Assembly: GCA_903921405.1 (NCBI GenBank)
Contig: CAIXPV010000128.1
Coordinates: 1-11,185, forward strand
DNA: 11,185 bases
Origin: an uncultured Actinomycetes bacterium
GTDB taxonomy: Bacteria > Actinomycetota > Actinomycetes > Nanopelagicales > Nanopelagicaceae
Direction: 5' to 3'
Shown: positions 1-6,951 of the stretch, piece after piece
Layout: every line of letters starts with the position of its first letter
Numbering within the stretch: position 1 is the stretch's first letter
Notes under the pieces: model-generated
Databases searched by the model: none
Seen by the model: the letters and a program-made list of their open reading frames with translations, nothing else
Told to the model about the DNA's origin: nothing
Position numbers and translations under genes: made by a program

Positions 1-330
1 ATGTCAGGTTGGGGCGCCGACTGGGCAAATGCATCAACAGTTATTCCAGAGCTCTTCGCTTCATTTGGTGGATTTAACCTCTGCCAGAACACAAGCGATC
101 CAGCCTATGCAGCATTTGAAAAGGGCGTCAACACAGCGATGTTGACTACTGATCGTGCCAAGCAGGCAGCTATGTGGAAGGCACTCGATGTACAAGCAAT
201 GAAGAACTTCTGGGTACTGCCAACAATCTTTGGTAAGGCTCAGTTTGTTTGGGGATCACAAGTAGCTGGTGTGTTCTTCTGGGTACCTCAGGGTAACCCT
301 GCATTTGGAAAGATGTGGATTAATAACTAA
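1..330 (+). CDS. ABC transporter substrate-binding protein, family 5 (peptide type), C-terminal fragment
   Basis: This is the last 109 codons of an extracytoplasmic solute-binding protein of the peptide/nickel (SBP family 5) type, which captures substrate outside the membrane and delivers it to the permease. The fragment opens with SGWGADWANASTVIP followed by a Gly-Phe-Asn segment, typical of the C-terminal lobe of these proteins, and ends with the usual short aromatic- and Gly/Pro-rich tail before TAA at 328-330. The ATG at base 1 is very probably an internal methionine: the family is normally about 500-600 residues, and the N-terminal signal or lipobox and first lobe are missing because the window edge cuts the gene. 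A permease and two ATPases of the same importer class follow on the same strand, which supports the assignment. The substrate cannot be read from this fragment; peptides are the default guess. Confidence 0.85.
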   Translation: MSGWGADWANASTVIPELFASFGGFNLCQNTSDPAYAAFEKGVNTAMLTTDRAKQAAMWKALDVQAMKNFWVLPTIFGKAQFVWGSQVAGVFFWVPQGNPAFGKMWINN

Positions 331-366
331 TCTCACTTTTTTGATGCAGAAAATATAAGAAGTTCG

Positions 367-417
367 AAGTAAAGTACTCCTGGCACTGATTTCGATCAGT
401 GTCAGGAGTATTTACTT
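367..417 (+). terminator. Long UUCG-capped hairpin between binding-protein and permease genes
   Basis: A strong inverted repeat fills the gap between the binding-protein stop and the permease start. The inner stem pairs 375-390 with 395-410 over 16 base pairs, with one G-U pair (383/402), around a TTCG tetraloop at 391-394. The stem can extend outward by pairing 367-373 with 411-417 if G374 is bulged. The bases after it (TTTACTTG) are not a clean U-tract, so a classical intrinsic terminator is only partly supported. A hairpin here in an ABC importer operon commonly acts as a partial terminator or 3' stabiliser that keeps binding-protein mRNA more abundant than membrane-component mRNA; that role is inference. 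Confidence 0.65.
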
Positions 418-452
418 GAAGTACATTTTTAGCCAAAATAGAAGGGGTCGAG

Positions 453-1445
453 ATGCTTAACTTTGTTGCTCGCCGTGCCTTCTTTGCACTCATGACACTT
501 TTAGTAGTGTCGGCCGTTGTTTTTGCAATCTTCTCATTACTGCCTTTTGATCCAGCAGCCCTTACATGCGGACAACACTGCACAGACCAGATCATTGCTG
601 GCAACCGCATCAAACTTGGCTTTGATAAGCCGCTGTACATTCAGTATTTCCTCTTTCTGGGCGGTATCTTTTTAGGACGCTCTTACGGCACTGGCTCTGC
701 AGCCTTTACGTGCCCAGCCCCTTCCTTTGGTTATTCTTACAATGAAAATGCATGTGTAACTGACTTACTGCGTGAAGCTCTTCCTGTAACTGTCAGTTTG
801 GCTCTAGGAGCCTTAATTCTCTGGCTTATCGTTGGCGTCAGTCTAGGAATCATCGCGGCAAGATTTAAGAATAGATGGCCCGACCGCCTAAGCTCAGTCT
901 TTGTATTGCTAGGAACATCGCTTCCAACTTTCGTAACGGGTTTAGCTCTTCTCATCTGGGTGACGATCAAATGGAAGTTAGTTCCCTTATCTTTAGTTGG
1001 CTATACGCCACTTATCGAAAACCCTTTTAAGTTTTTCCAGTTCTTTATTTTGCCATGGATCACTTTGGCAATTGCCTATGCCGCCCTTTACACACGATTT
1101 ACGCGTGCGGCAGTCTTAGAAACCTTAGGCGAGGATTACATCCGTACGGCCAGGGCTAAAGGCGTCAAAGAGCGCACAGTGCTTTTTAAGCACACAATGC
1201 GCGCAGTCTTTGCACCAATTATAACTTTGGCAGGGTTGGACTTTGCTGGCCTTATCGGTGGCGCAATCATTACTGAAACGATTTTTAACTTGCCAGGTTT
1301 AGGTCGATTAACACTTCGTTCAACATACGAATTCGATCTACCTATTGTGCTGGCAACAACCATATTGGCCGCCGCTGTTGTAATTATTATGAACCTAATA
1401 ATTGACATGCTCTACGCTGTCTTAGATCCACGAGTGAGGATCTAA
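453..1445 (+). CDS. Peptide ABC transporter permease, DppB/OppB type
   Basis: This 330-residue integral membrane subunit forms one half of the translocation channel of a peptide-type ABC importer. Six likely membrane segments lie near residues 9-30, 112-136, 146-170, 194-216, 252-275 and 297-322. The EAA coupling motif that contacts the ATPases is at about 227-255 (EDYIRTARAKGVKERT, then Arg/Phe/Ala-rich). The large outer loop between segments 1 and 2 carries four cysteines (C39, C43, C87, C101), as I recall for actinobacterial DppB-like permeases; they may form disulfides. The start is supported by a GAAGGGG Shine-Dalgarno at 441-447, five bases before ATG. The stop overlaps the next start by one base (TAATG). 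Length is normal for DppB. No DppC-type partner permease lies next to it, so the heterodimer partner must be outside the window, or else the permease is unusual. Confidence 0.9.
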   Translation: MLNFVARRAFFALMTLLVVSAVVFAIFSLLPFDPAALTCGQHCTDQIIAGNRIKLGFDKPLYIQYFLFLGGIFLGRSYGTGSAAFTCPAPSFGYSYNENACVTDLLREALPVTVSLALGALILWLIVGVSLGIIAARFKNRWPDRLSSVFVLLGTSLPTFVTGLALLIWVTIKWKLVPLSLVGYTPLIENPFKFFQFFILPWITLAIAYAALYTRFTRAAVLETLGEDYIRTARAKGVKERTVLFKHTMRAVFAPIITLAGLDFAGLIGGAIITETIFNLPGLGRLTLRSTYEFDLPIVLATTILAAAVVIIMNLIIDMLYAVLDPRVRI

Positions 1446-2479
1446 TGGCTGAGCTACTCAAGATAAGTGATTTACAAGTAGCTTTTCCAACTGATGATGG
1501 TTTGGTCCGCGCGGTCGATGGCGTGTCATTAACGCTCAACGAGGGTGAGACGGTAGCTATTGTTGGCGAATCTGGTTCTGGCAAAACTGTTTCGGGCCTA
1601 TCGGTTATGGGCTTACACAAAAAAGGCGTGGCTCAATTATCGGGTTCGATTATGTTAAAAGATGGCGACCGCGATATAGATATTGTCACCGCCAGCGATG
1701 AAGAAATTCGTTTGCTACGTGGGCGAGCGGTGGCGATGATTTTTCAAGATCCTATGTCGTCGCTACATCCCTACTACCGGATCGGCAATCAATTAGCCGA
1801 GGGTTATTTAGTTCACAATCCGGGCAAGAAAAAAGAGGCGCTCACGCGTGCAATAGAAATGCTCGATCTAGTCGGTATTTCAGAGCCAGCCCAGCGTGCC
1901 GATGAATACCCGCATCAGTTTTCAGGGGGTATGCGCCAGCGCGTGATGATTGCCATGGCGCTTATGAACTCTCCTCGCATATTAATCGCCGATGAACCAA
2001 CGACGGCCTTGGATGTAACCGTTCAAGCCCAAATTCTAATCTTGCTCGCCTCTTTGCAAAAAGAGTTCAATATGGGAATCCTGCTTATTACTCATGATCT
2101 TGGCGTTGTGGCGCAAGTTGCCGACAGAGTTTCAGTTATGTATGGCGGACGAATTGTGGAGCAAGGCTCGGTCGATGATGTTTTCTATAAACCCAAAGCC
2201 CCATACACACTTGGTTTGCTCAAGTCAGTGCCGCGCATATCAACCCACGGTTCAGATCGCCTCAAAGCGATTCCAGGTCAACCTCCATCACTTATTAACC
2301 TACCGAGCGGATGTGCTTTTGCTGCGCGCTGCGAATTTGCTAGCCATGCACCCGGTGATATTTGTGAAACTGATAGACCTGAACTACTCGGTCTAAATCC
2401 TGCTCATCTTTCCAGATGTCACGTGAGCGAAACAGTGCGTGATCAACTCTTTATTAAAGAGCTCAAGGAGGTGCGCTGA
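1445..2479 (+). CDS. Peptide ABC transporter ATP-binding protein, DppD/OppD type
   Basis: This 344-residue cytoplasmic ATPase powers the importer together with the next gene product. The nucleotide-binding set is complete: Walker A GESGSGKT at residues 41-48, the signature FSGGMRQR beginning near 159, Walker B LIADEP with D183 and catalytic E184, and the switch histidine H217 in ITHDLG. After the ABC core comes the C-terminal oligopeptide-transporter domain (from about residue 250), with four cysteines at C290, C296, C307 and C325. A four-cysteine set in this position is typical of the family, and I recall an iron-sulfur cluster being reported for mycobacterial DppD. The gene overlaps the upstream permease stop by one base and the downstream ATPase start by one base, so translation is probably coupled. 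The substrate is not determinable; peptides are most likely by family. Confidence 0.93.
   Translation: MAELLKISDLQVAFPTDDGLVRAVDGVSLTLNEGETVAIVGESGSGKTVSGLSVMGLHKKGVAQLSGSIMLKDGDRDIDIVTASDEEIRLLRGRAVAMIFQDPMSSLHPYYRIGNQLAEGYLVHNPGKKKEALTRAIEMLDLVGISEPAQRADEYPHQFSGGMRQRVMIAMALMNSPRILIADEPTTALDVTVQAQILILLASLQKEFNMGILLITHDLGVVAQVADRVSVMYGGRIVEQGSVDDVFYKPKAPYTLGLLKSVPRISTHGSDRLKAIPGQPPSLINLPSGCAFAARCEFASHAPGDICETDRPELLGLNPAHLSRCHVSETVRDQLFIKELKEVR
2465..2473 (+). promoter_or_regulatory. Strong Shine-Dalgarno for the second ATPase
   Basis: AAGGAGGTG is close to a perfect match to the 16S anti-Shine-Dalgarno. It lies inside the last codons of the upstream ATPase gene, five bases before the overlapping ATG at 2479. 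It contrasts with the hut genes downstream, several of which have no visible Shine-Dalgarno, and suggests efficient re-initiation to balance the two ATPases. Confidence 0.75.
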
Positions 2480-3444
2480 TGAGCAACGATGTAATTCTTA
2501 GCGTACAAAATCTGACAACACATTTTCCAATCGGCGGTAAGCTCAAGCATCAAGTAGTTAAAGCTGTCGATGGGATCTCTTTTGATTTATTGGCAGGTGA
2601 AACTCTTGGGTTAGTGGGCGAATCTGGCTGTGGAAAGACAACAGCTGGTCGAACTATTTTAAAGCTCATTGAGCCAACTTCAGGCAAACTAATTTTTGAA
2701 GGTCAGGACATCACCAATTTTAAAGCAGGCGTGATGCGCCCGCTTCGTTCTCAGATGCAAATTATATTTCAGGATCCATACACAGCGTTGAATCCTCGTC
2801 AGACAATCGGAAAGATCATTACGGCTCCATTTGAAATTCAGGGTATCGAACCGCAAGAGGGATTAAAAACTGCGGTTCAATCCTTAATGGAGCGCGTTGG
2901 TTTAAACCCTGAGCACTACAACCGTTACCCACACGAGTTCTCTGGCGGACAGCGACAGCGCATCGGAATTGCGCGGGCAATCGCATTAAAACCCCGATTT
3001 ATCATCGCCGATGAGCCAGTCAGCGCCCTAGATGTGTCGATTCAAGCCCAAGTTATTAACTTACTTGAAGATCTCCAAGAGCAAGATGGCATCAGTATGG
3101 TCTTTATCGCCCACAACTTATCTGTAGTTCAACACATCTCTGATCGGGTTGCCGTGATGTATTTGGGCAAAATTATGGAGATCGGTGAGACCAACGCACT
3201 CTATGCCAATCCGCACCACCCATATACAAAGGCGCTCTTATCTGCAGTTCCACAACCAGATCCGCGTACTGAGAAGACCCGAGAGCGAATCATTTTGTCT
3301 GGAGATCTACCAAGCCCAGTTAATCCGCCATCTGGTTGTGTTTTTAACACTCGCTGCTGGAAGGCGACCGATAAATGTCGCAGCGAAGTGCCTGAGTTGT
3401 TGCAGATAGGCAATTCACAAGTTGCTTGCCATTTTCCTGAATAG
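2479..3444 (+). CDS. Peptide ABC transporter ATP-binding protein, DppF/OppF type
   Basis: This 321-residue ATPase is the second nucleotide-binding subunit of the importer. Walker A GESGCGKT is at 47-54, the signature FSGGQRQR centres on S155-Q158, Walker B is FIIADEP with D178 and E179, and the switch histidine is H212. The residue after H212 is Asn rather than the usual Asp (AHNLSVV). That position is not the catalytic base, so activity should be kept. The C-terminal domain has four cysteines (C287, C293, C300, C317), matching the arrangement in the partner ATPase. A strong Shine-Dalgarno AAGGAGGTG at 2465-2473 inside the end of the preceding gene, plus the TGATG one-base overlap, fixes the start. 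The DppD-then-DppF order is normal for this transporter class. Confidence 0.93.
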   Translation: MSNDVILSVQNLTTHFPIGGKLKHQVVKAVDGISFDLLAGETLGLVGESGCGKTTAGRTILKLIEPTSGKLIFEGQDITNFKAGVMRPLRSQMQIIFQDPYTALNPRQTIGKIITAPFEIQGIEPQEGLKTAVQSLMERVGLNPEHYNRYPHEFSGGQRQRIGIARAIALKPRFIIADEPVSALDVSIQAQVINLLEDLQEQDGISMVFIAHNLSVVQHISDRVAVMYLGKIMEIGETNALYANPHHPYTKALLSAVPQPDPRTEKTRERIILSGDLPSPVNPPSGCVFNTRCWKATDKCRSEVPELLQIGNSQVACHFPE

Positions 3445-3450
3445 CAGTAC

Positions 3451-4077
3451 ATGAACGTTCTTTCGATAAATATCGCCTCCCAATTGATTGAAGGAGATTG
3501 GACCGGCAGAGAAGCTAAATCTGGAATTGATAAGCGATCAGTAGTTGGCCCAATTAGATTTAAGAATGAGCAAGTCGAAAATGATCATATTGTTGATCGC
3601 ACACATCATGGTGGCTATGACAAAGCAGTTTATGCCTATGCACGCGAAGATGCCGATTGGTGGCAAAGGGAATTAGGAAATTTAATTAGTAATGGCAGTT
3701 TCGGCGAGAATTTAACGACCTCTGATATCGATGTAAATGCTGCGGTCGTTGGCGAACAGTGGAAGATAGGTTCGACAGTTCTAGAAGTTTCGCAGCCGCG
3801 CATACCGTGTCGCGTCTTTGCAGGTTTTTGGAATCGCCCTACTTTAATTAAAGAGTTTATGGCCGCAGGAAAGCCCGGAACGTACCTTCGAATAATTCAA
3901 GAAGGTGAAATTTCTGCAGGAGATTCAATTCACGTCATCAAAACCCCATCCCATGGAATTACTATTCGTGATTTATATGCAGCAAAGAATGGTGATCGAT
4001 CAAAGATTCATGAAATTGCTGCAGTAACACAACTATCGGCGGAGTACCAAGAATGGGCTAAAAGCCTCTGCAAATAG
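3451..4077 (+). CDS. MOSC domain-containing protein, YiiM-like
   Basis: This 208-residue soluble protein belongs to the MOSC family (molybdenum cofactor sulfurase C-terminal domain), closest in style to YiiM. Visible hallmarks are a His-His-Gly-Gly segment at 52-55 followed by an Asp-Lys/aromatic stretch (DKAVYAYAREDADWW), FGENL at 84-88, and the conserved cysteine C120 in SQPRIPC. In the family this cysteine is thought to bind molybdenum cofactor or a sulfur species, and YiiM-type proteins have been linked to reduction of N-hydroxylated compounds; the specific substrate here is unknown. The gene starts 6 nt after the second ATPase stop, without a clear Shine-Dalgarno, so it is probably read through from the transporter operon. 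No molybdopterin-synthesis gene is nearby, so the pairing looks positional rather than functional. Confidence 0.88.
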   Translation: MNVLSINIASQLIEGDWTGREAKSGIDKRSVVGPIRFKNEQVENDHIVDRTHHGGYDKAVYAYAREDADWWQRELGNLISNGSFGENLTTSDIDVNAAVVGEQWKIGSTVLEVSQPRIPCRVFAGFWNRPTLIKEFMAAGKPGTYLRIIQEGEISAGDSIHVIKTPSHGITIRDLYAAKNGDRSKIHEIAAVTQLSAEYQEWAKSLCK

Positions 4078-4080
4078 CCC

Positions 4081-4116
4081 TTTCCAGTCCTATCTAGCCC
4101 CGATAGTCTTATCCGC
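4081..4116 (+). promoter_or_regulatory. Putative leaderless promoter of the hutUIH operon
   Basis: The 39-nt gap between the MOSC gene and hutU has no Shine-Dalgarno before the hutU ATG. It contains TAGTCT (4104-4109), a TANNNT-type -10 box seven bases before the ATG at 4117. Exactly 17 bp further upstream is TTTCCA (4081-4086), matching four of six TTGACA positions. With this spacing the transcription start would fall at or next to the A of the ATG, giving a leaderless mRNA, a common arrangement in actinobacteria. The -35 match is weak, and no operator palindrome for a hut repressor is evident. Confidence 0.5.
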
Positions 4117-5772
4117 ATGACTTCACGTATTTTGCATGCCGCCACTGGTCCCAATTTAACTGCCAAGGGCTGGGCGCAAGAAGCGGCGATTCGAATGCTA
4201 CATAACAACTTAGATCCTGCAGTAGCCGAACACCCGGAGAACTTAGTGGTCTATGGAGGAACAGGTAAAGCTGCCCGTAACTGGCCATCTTTTGATGCAA
4301 TTGTTAAAAGTTTAACGAGCTTAAAAGATGATGAGACTTTATTAGTGCAATCGGGTAAACCTGTCGGAGTGTTTCAAACGCACGAATGGGCACCACGTGT
4401 CTTGATTGCAAACTCTAACCTAGTTGGAGATTGGGCAAATTGGCCAGAGTTTCGTCGTTTAGAGCATTTAGGATTAACAATGTACGGGCAGATGACTGCC
4501 GGTTCATGGATCTATATTGGCACTCAAGGAATTTTACAGGGTACGTATGAAACATTTGCTGCAGTTGCACAAAAACGCTTCAACGGTACTTTACAAGGAA
4601 CACTGACATTAACTGGCGGCTGTGGAGGCATGGGCGGTGCTCAACCTCTAGCGGTGACAATGAATGGCGGAGTGTGTTTAATTGTTGATGTTGATAAGTC
4701 ACGGCTAGAAAAACGTATTGAGACTCGGTACTTAGATGAGATTGCCGACGGGGTAGATGATGCAGTTGAGCGAGTACTAAAAGCAAAGTCGTTAGGTCTT
4801 CCACTCTCAGTTGGTTTAGTTGGCAATGCTGCTGAACTCTTTCCACTTCTCTTATCGATGGATGTACCAATCGATATTGTCACTGACCAGACCTCGGCAC
4901 ATGACCCGTTGTCATATATTCCAATAGGTATTGATGTTCACAACGCAGCACAAATGGCTAAAGATGATCCAGAGGATTTCACCAAACGTTCGAAGGCATC
5001 GATGGCTAAGCACGTTGAAGCCATGGTGGGCTTTATGGACAAGGGCTCTGAAGTCTTTGACTACGGCAATTCGATTCGTGATGAGGCTCGCCAAGGCGGT
5101 TATTCACGCGCCTTTGCCTTCCCAGGCTTTGTTCCGGCCTATATTCGCCCACTGTTTTGTGAAGGAAAAGGTCCATTTCGCTGGGTGGCACTCTCTGGTG
5201 ATCCAAAAGATATTTACCGCACCGACAAGGCCGTACTTGATTTATTCCCAGAAAATGAAGGTCTGCATCGTTGGATAACCATGGCTCAAGAAAAAGTCGC
5301 CTTTCAAGGTCTGCCTGCTCGTATCTGTTGGTTGGGGTATGGCGAACGCGATAAGGCAGGTCTTGCATTTAATGATTTAGTTGCCCGTGGTGAGGTATCG
5401 GCACCGATTGTTATTGGCCGTGACCATTTGGACTGTGGATCAGTTGCATCACCGTATCGCGAAACCGAAGCGATGATTGATGGATCAGATGCGATTGCCG
5501 ATTGGCCGCTATTAAATGCAATGGTCAATATTTCATCAGGTGCATCGTGGGTATCGATTCACCACGGTGGTGGGGTCGGCATGGGACGTTCGATTCATGC
5601 AGGTCAGGTATCAGTTGCCGATGGCACAAAGTTAGCGGCGCAGAAATTAGCACGAGTATTAACCAATGATCCGGGCATGGGAGTTATTCGTCACGCCGAT
5701 GCTGGATATGACTTGGCAATTGATACTGCTAAAGAGCGTCATGTCCATGTCCCGATGTTAGACATTGAATAG
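4117..5772 (+). CDS. hutU: Urocanate hydratase
   Basis: This cytoplasmic enzyme of 551 residues converts urocanate to 4-imidazolone-5-propionate, the second step of histidine breakdown, using tightly bound NAD+ as an electrophile. The length matches the family (about 550-560). The Gly-rich NAD-binding segment GGCGGMGGA is at 167-175, within a long conserved block that starts near GQMTAGSWIYIGTQG. The conserved active-site cysteine region ARICWLGYGERDKAG places C404 at the position of the catalytic cysteine (Cys410 in Pseudomonas putida). The C-terminal blocks DHLDCGSVASPYRETEAM and SIHHGGGVGMGRSIHAGQ are also family hallmarks. The gene is first in the hutU-hutI-hutH operon, and hutI follows three bases after its stop. 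The start is supported by an N-terminus of normal extent and by a promoter-like box placed for leaderless transcription. Confidence 0.97.
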   Translation: MTSRILHAATGPNLTAKGWAQEAAIRMLHNNLDPAVAEHPENLVVYGGTGKAARNWPSFDAIVKSLTSLKDDETLLVQSGKPVGVFQTHEWAPRVLIANSNLVGDWANWPEFRRLEHLGLTMYGQMTAGSWIYIGTQGILQGTYETFAAVAQKRFNGTLQGTLTLTGGCGGMGGAQPLAVTMNGGVCLIVDVDKSRLEKRIETRYLDEIADGVDDAVERVLKAKSLGLPLSVGLVGNAAELFPLLLSMDVPIDIVTDQTSAHDPLSYIPIGIDVHNAAQMAKDDPEDFTKRSKASMAKHVEAMVGFMDKGSEVFDYGNSIRDEARQGGYSRAFAFPGFVPAYIRPLFCEGKGPFRWVALSGDPKDIYRTDKAVLDLFPENEGLHRWITMAQEKVAFQGLPARICWLGYGERDKAGLAFNDLVARGEVSAPIVIGRDHLDCGSVASPYRETEAMIDGSDAIADWPLLNAMVNISSGASWVSIHHGGGVGMGRSIHAGQVSVADGTKLAAQKLARVLTNDPGMGVIRHADAGYDLAIDTAKERHVHVPMLDIE

Positions 5773-5775
5773 ATC

Positions 5776-6951
5776 ATGACAAGTACCTTAATTACCAACA
5801 TTGGTCAGTTAGTTACAAATGACCCAAGCCATGATGGAACAAAGTTGGGTTTAATCAAAGAGGCAGCTCTGCTGATTGAAGATGGAGTCATTGCTTGGGC
5901 AGGGCCGAATTCGCAGGCACCAACAAAACACATTAAAACAAGTATCGATGCCGAAGGCATGTGCGTGCTACCGGGTTATGTAGATAGTCATACACACATG
6001 ATCTTTGCTGGAGATCGCAGCAATGAGTTCCGGGCGCGCATGTTGGGGGAGAGTTACACCGCCGGCGGAATTGCATCCACCGTCGAAAAGACCCGTAAGG
6101 CTAGTGATGAATTACTTCTTGCCCATGCCAAATTCTTAGCGGCAGAGGCTCACTCCGGCGGAACAACAACCCTTGAAATCAAGTCCGGCTACGGTTTATC
6201 CGCCCACGATGAGCGTCGCTGCCTTGAAATTGCAAGTCAGATCACGGATGAAACAACTTTCTTGGGTGCCCACGTTGTACCTGTCGAGTACAAGGATTCG
6301 CCTAAAGATTATGTTGATTTAGTGTGCGGTGAAATGCTGGAAGCTTCTGCACCATTTGCCAAGTGGATAGATGTTTTCTGCGACAAAGGTGCCTTTGCAG
6401 TCGATGATGCGCGGCGAATCTTAAAAGCTGGAATCGCTCTAGGTTTATTGCCCCGCATCCACGCCAATCAATTACAAGAAGGCCAAGGTGTAATGCTAGG
6501 CGTCGAACTAGATGCAGCATCAGTTGATCATGTATCTCACCTCAGTGAGGCCGACATCGAAGCGCTATCAACGTCTAAAACCGTTGCAACGTTATTACCT
6601 GGAGCAGAGTTTTCAACTAGATCGGTATATCCCGATGTGCGCCCGTTGCTAGAAGCAAGCATCTGCGTTGCCCTTGCATCAGACTGCAATCCGGGATCGT
6701 CATACACAACAAGCATGGCATTTATTATTGCGATGGCTGTTCGCGAAATGCATTTTTCCCCAGAGCAAGCAGTATGGTCGGCAACTATGGGTGGTGCCAA
6801 AGCGCTGCGCCGCGATGACATTGGTCATTTAGTTGAAGGTGCACGTGCCGATTTCCAAATTCTTAACGCTCCATCGTATATTCACTTGGCATATCGCCCC
6901 GGTGTTAACTTAGTAGAACAGGTTTGGCGCAATGGCCTCCAGCTCATCTAA
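5776..6951 (+). CDS. hutI: Imidazolonepropionase
   Basis: This 391-residue metal-dependent hydrolase of the amidohydrolase superfamily opens the imidazolone ring to give N-formimino-L-glutamate, the third step of histidine degradation. Metal-ligand positions are visible: H72 and H74 in DSHTHM, H229 in RIHANQL and D303 in SDCNPGSS. H252 (SVDHVSH) corresponds to the active-site histidine near the metal. The segments FAGDRSNEFRAR, TTLEIKSGYGL and DVFCDKGAF are strongly family-specific. A C-terminal strand returns to the composite beta-sandwich domain (GARADFQIL). The start lies three bases after the hutU stop with no Shine-Dalgarno, so translation is probably coupled to hutU. The last 20 bases overlap the start of hutH. 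Confidence 0.96.
   Translation: MTSTLITNIGQLVTNDPSHDGTKLGLIKEAALLIEDGVIAWAGPNSQAPTKHIKTSIDAEGMCVLPGYVDSHTHMIFAGDRSNEFRARMLGESYTAGGIASTVEKTRKASDELLLAHAKFLAAEAHSGGTTTLEIKSGYGLSAHDERRCLEIASQITDETTFLGAHVVPVEYKDSPKDYVDLVCGEMLEASAPFAKWIDVFCDKGAFAVDDARRILKAGIALGLLPRIHANQLQEGQGVMLGVELDAASVDHVSHLSEADIEALSTSKTVATLLPGAEFSTRSVYPDVRPLLEASICVALASDCNPGSSYTTSMAFIIAMAVREMHFSPEQAVWSATMGGAKALRRDDIGHLVEGARADFQILNAPSYIHLAYRPGVNLVEQVWRNGLQLI

Noticed and set aside
1..3. ATG at the first base as a true start codon
   Set aside because: The encoded 109 residues match only the C-terminal part of a binding protein, so the methionine is internal and the gene continues off the left edge.
3112..3117. His-Asn instead of His-Asp in the switch loop of the second ATPase as a sign of inactivity
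   Set aside because: The switch histidine and the Walker B glutamate are both present; the following residue is not the catalytic base and varies in this family.
4090..4106. CTATC...GATAG inverted repeat as a terminator after the MOSC gene
   Set aside because: The stem is only five base pairs with a seven-base loop and no following U-tract, and it overlaps the proposed -10 box. It could be an operator half-site, but nothing supports that.
4580..5368. Several long minus-strand open frames within hutU
   Set aside because: They lie antisense to a strongly conserved enzyme gene, have no recognisable motifs and no ribosome sites, and are shadows of the real frame.
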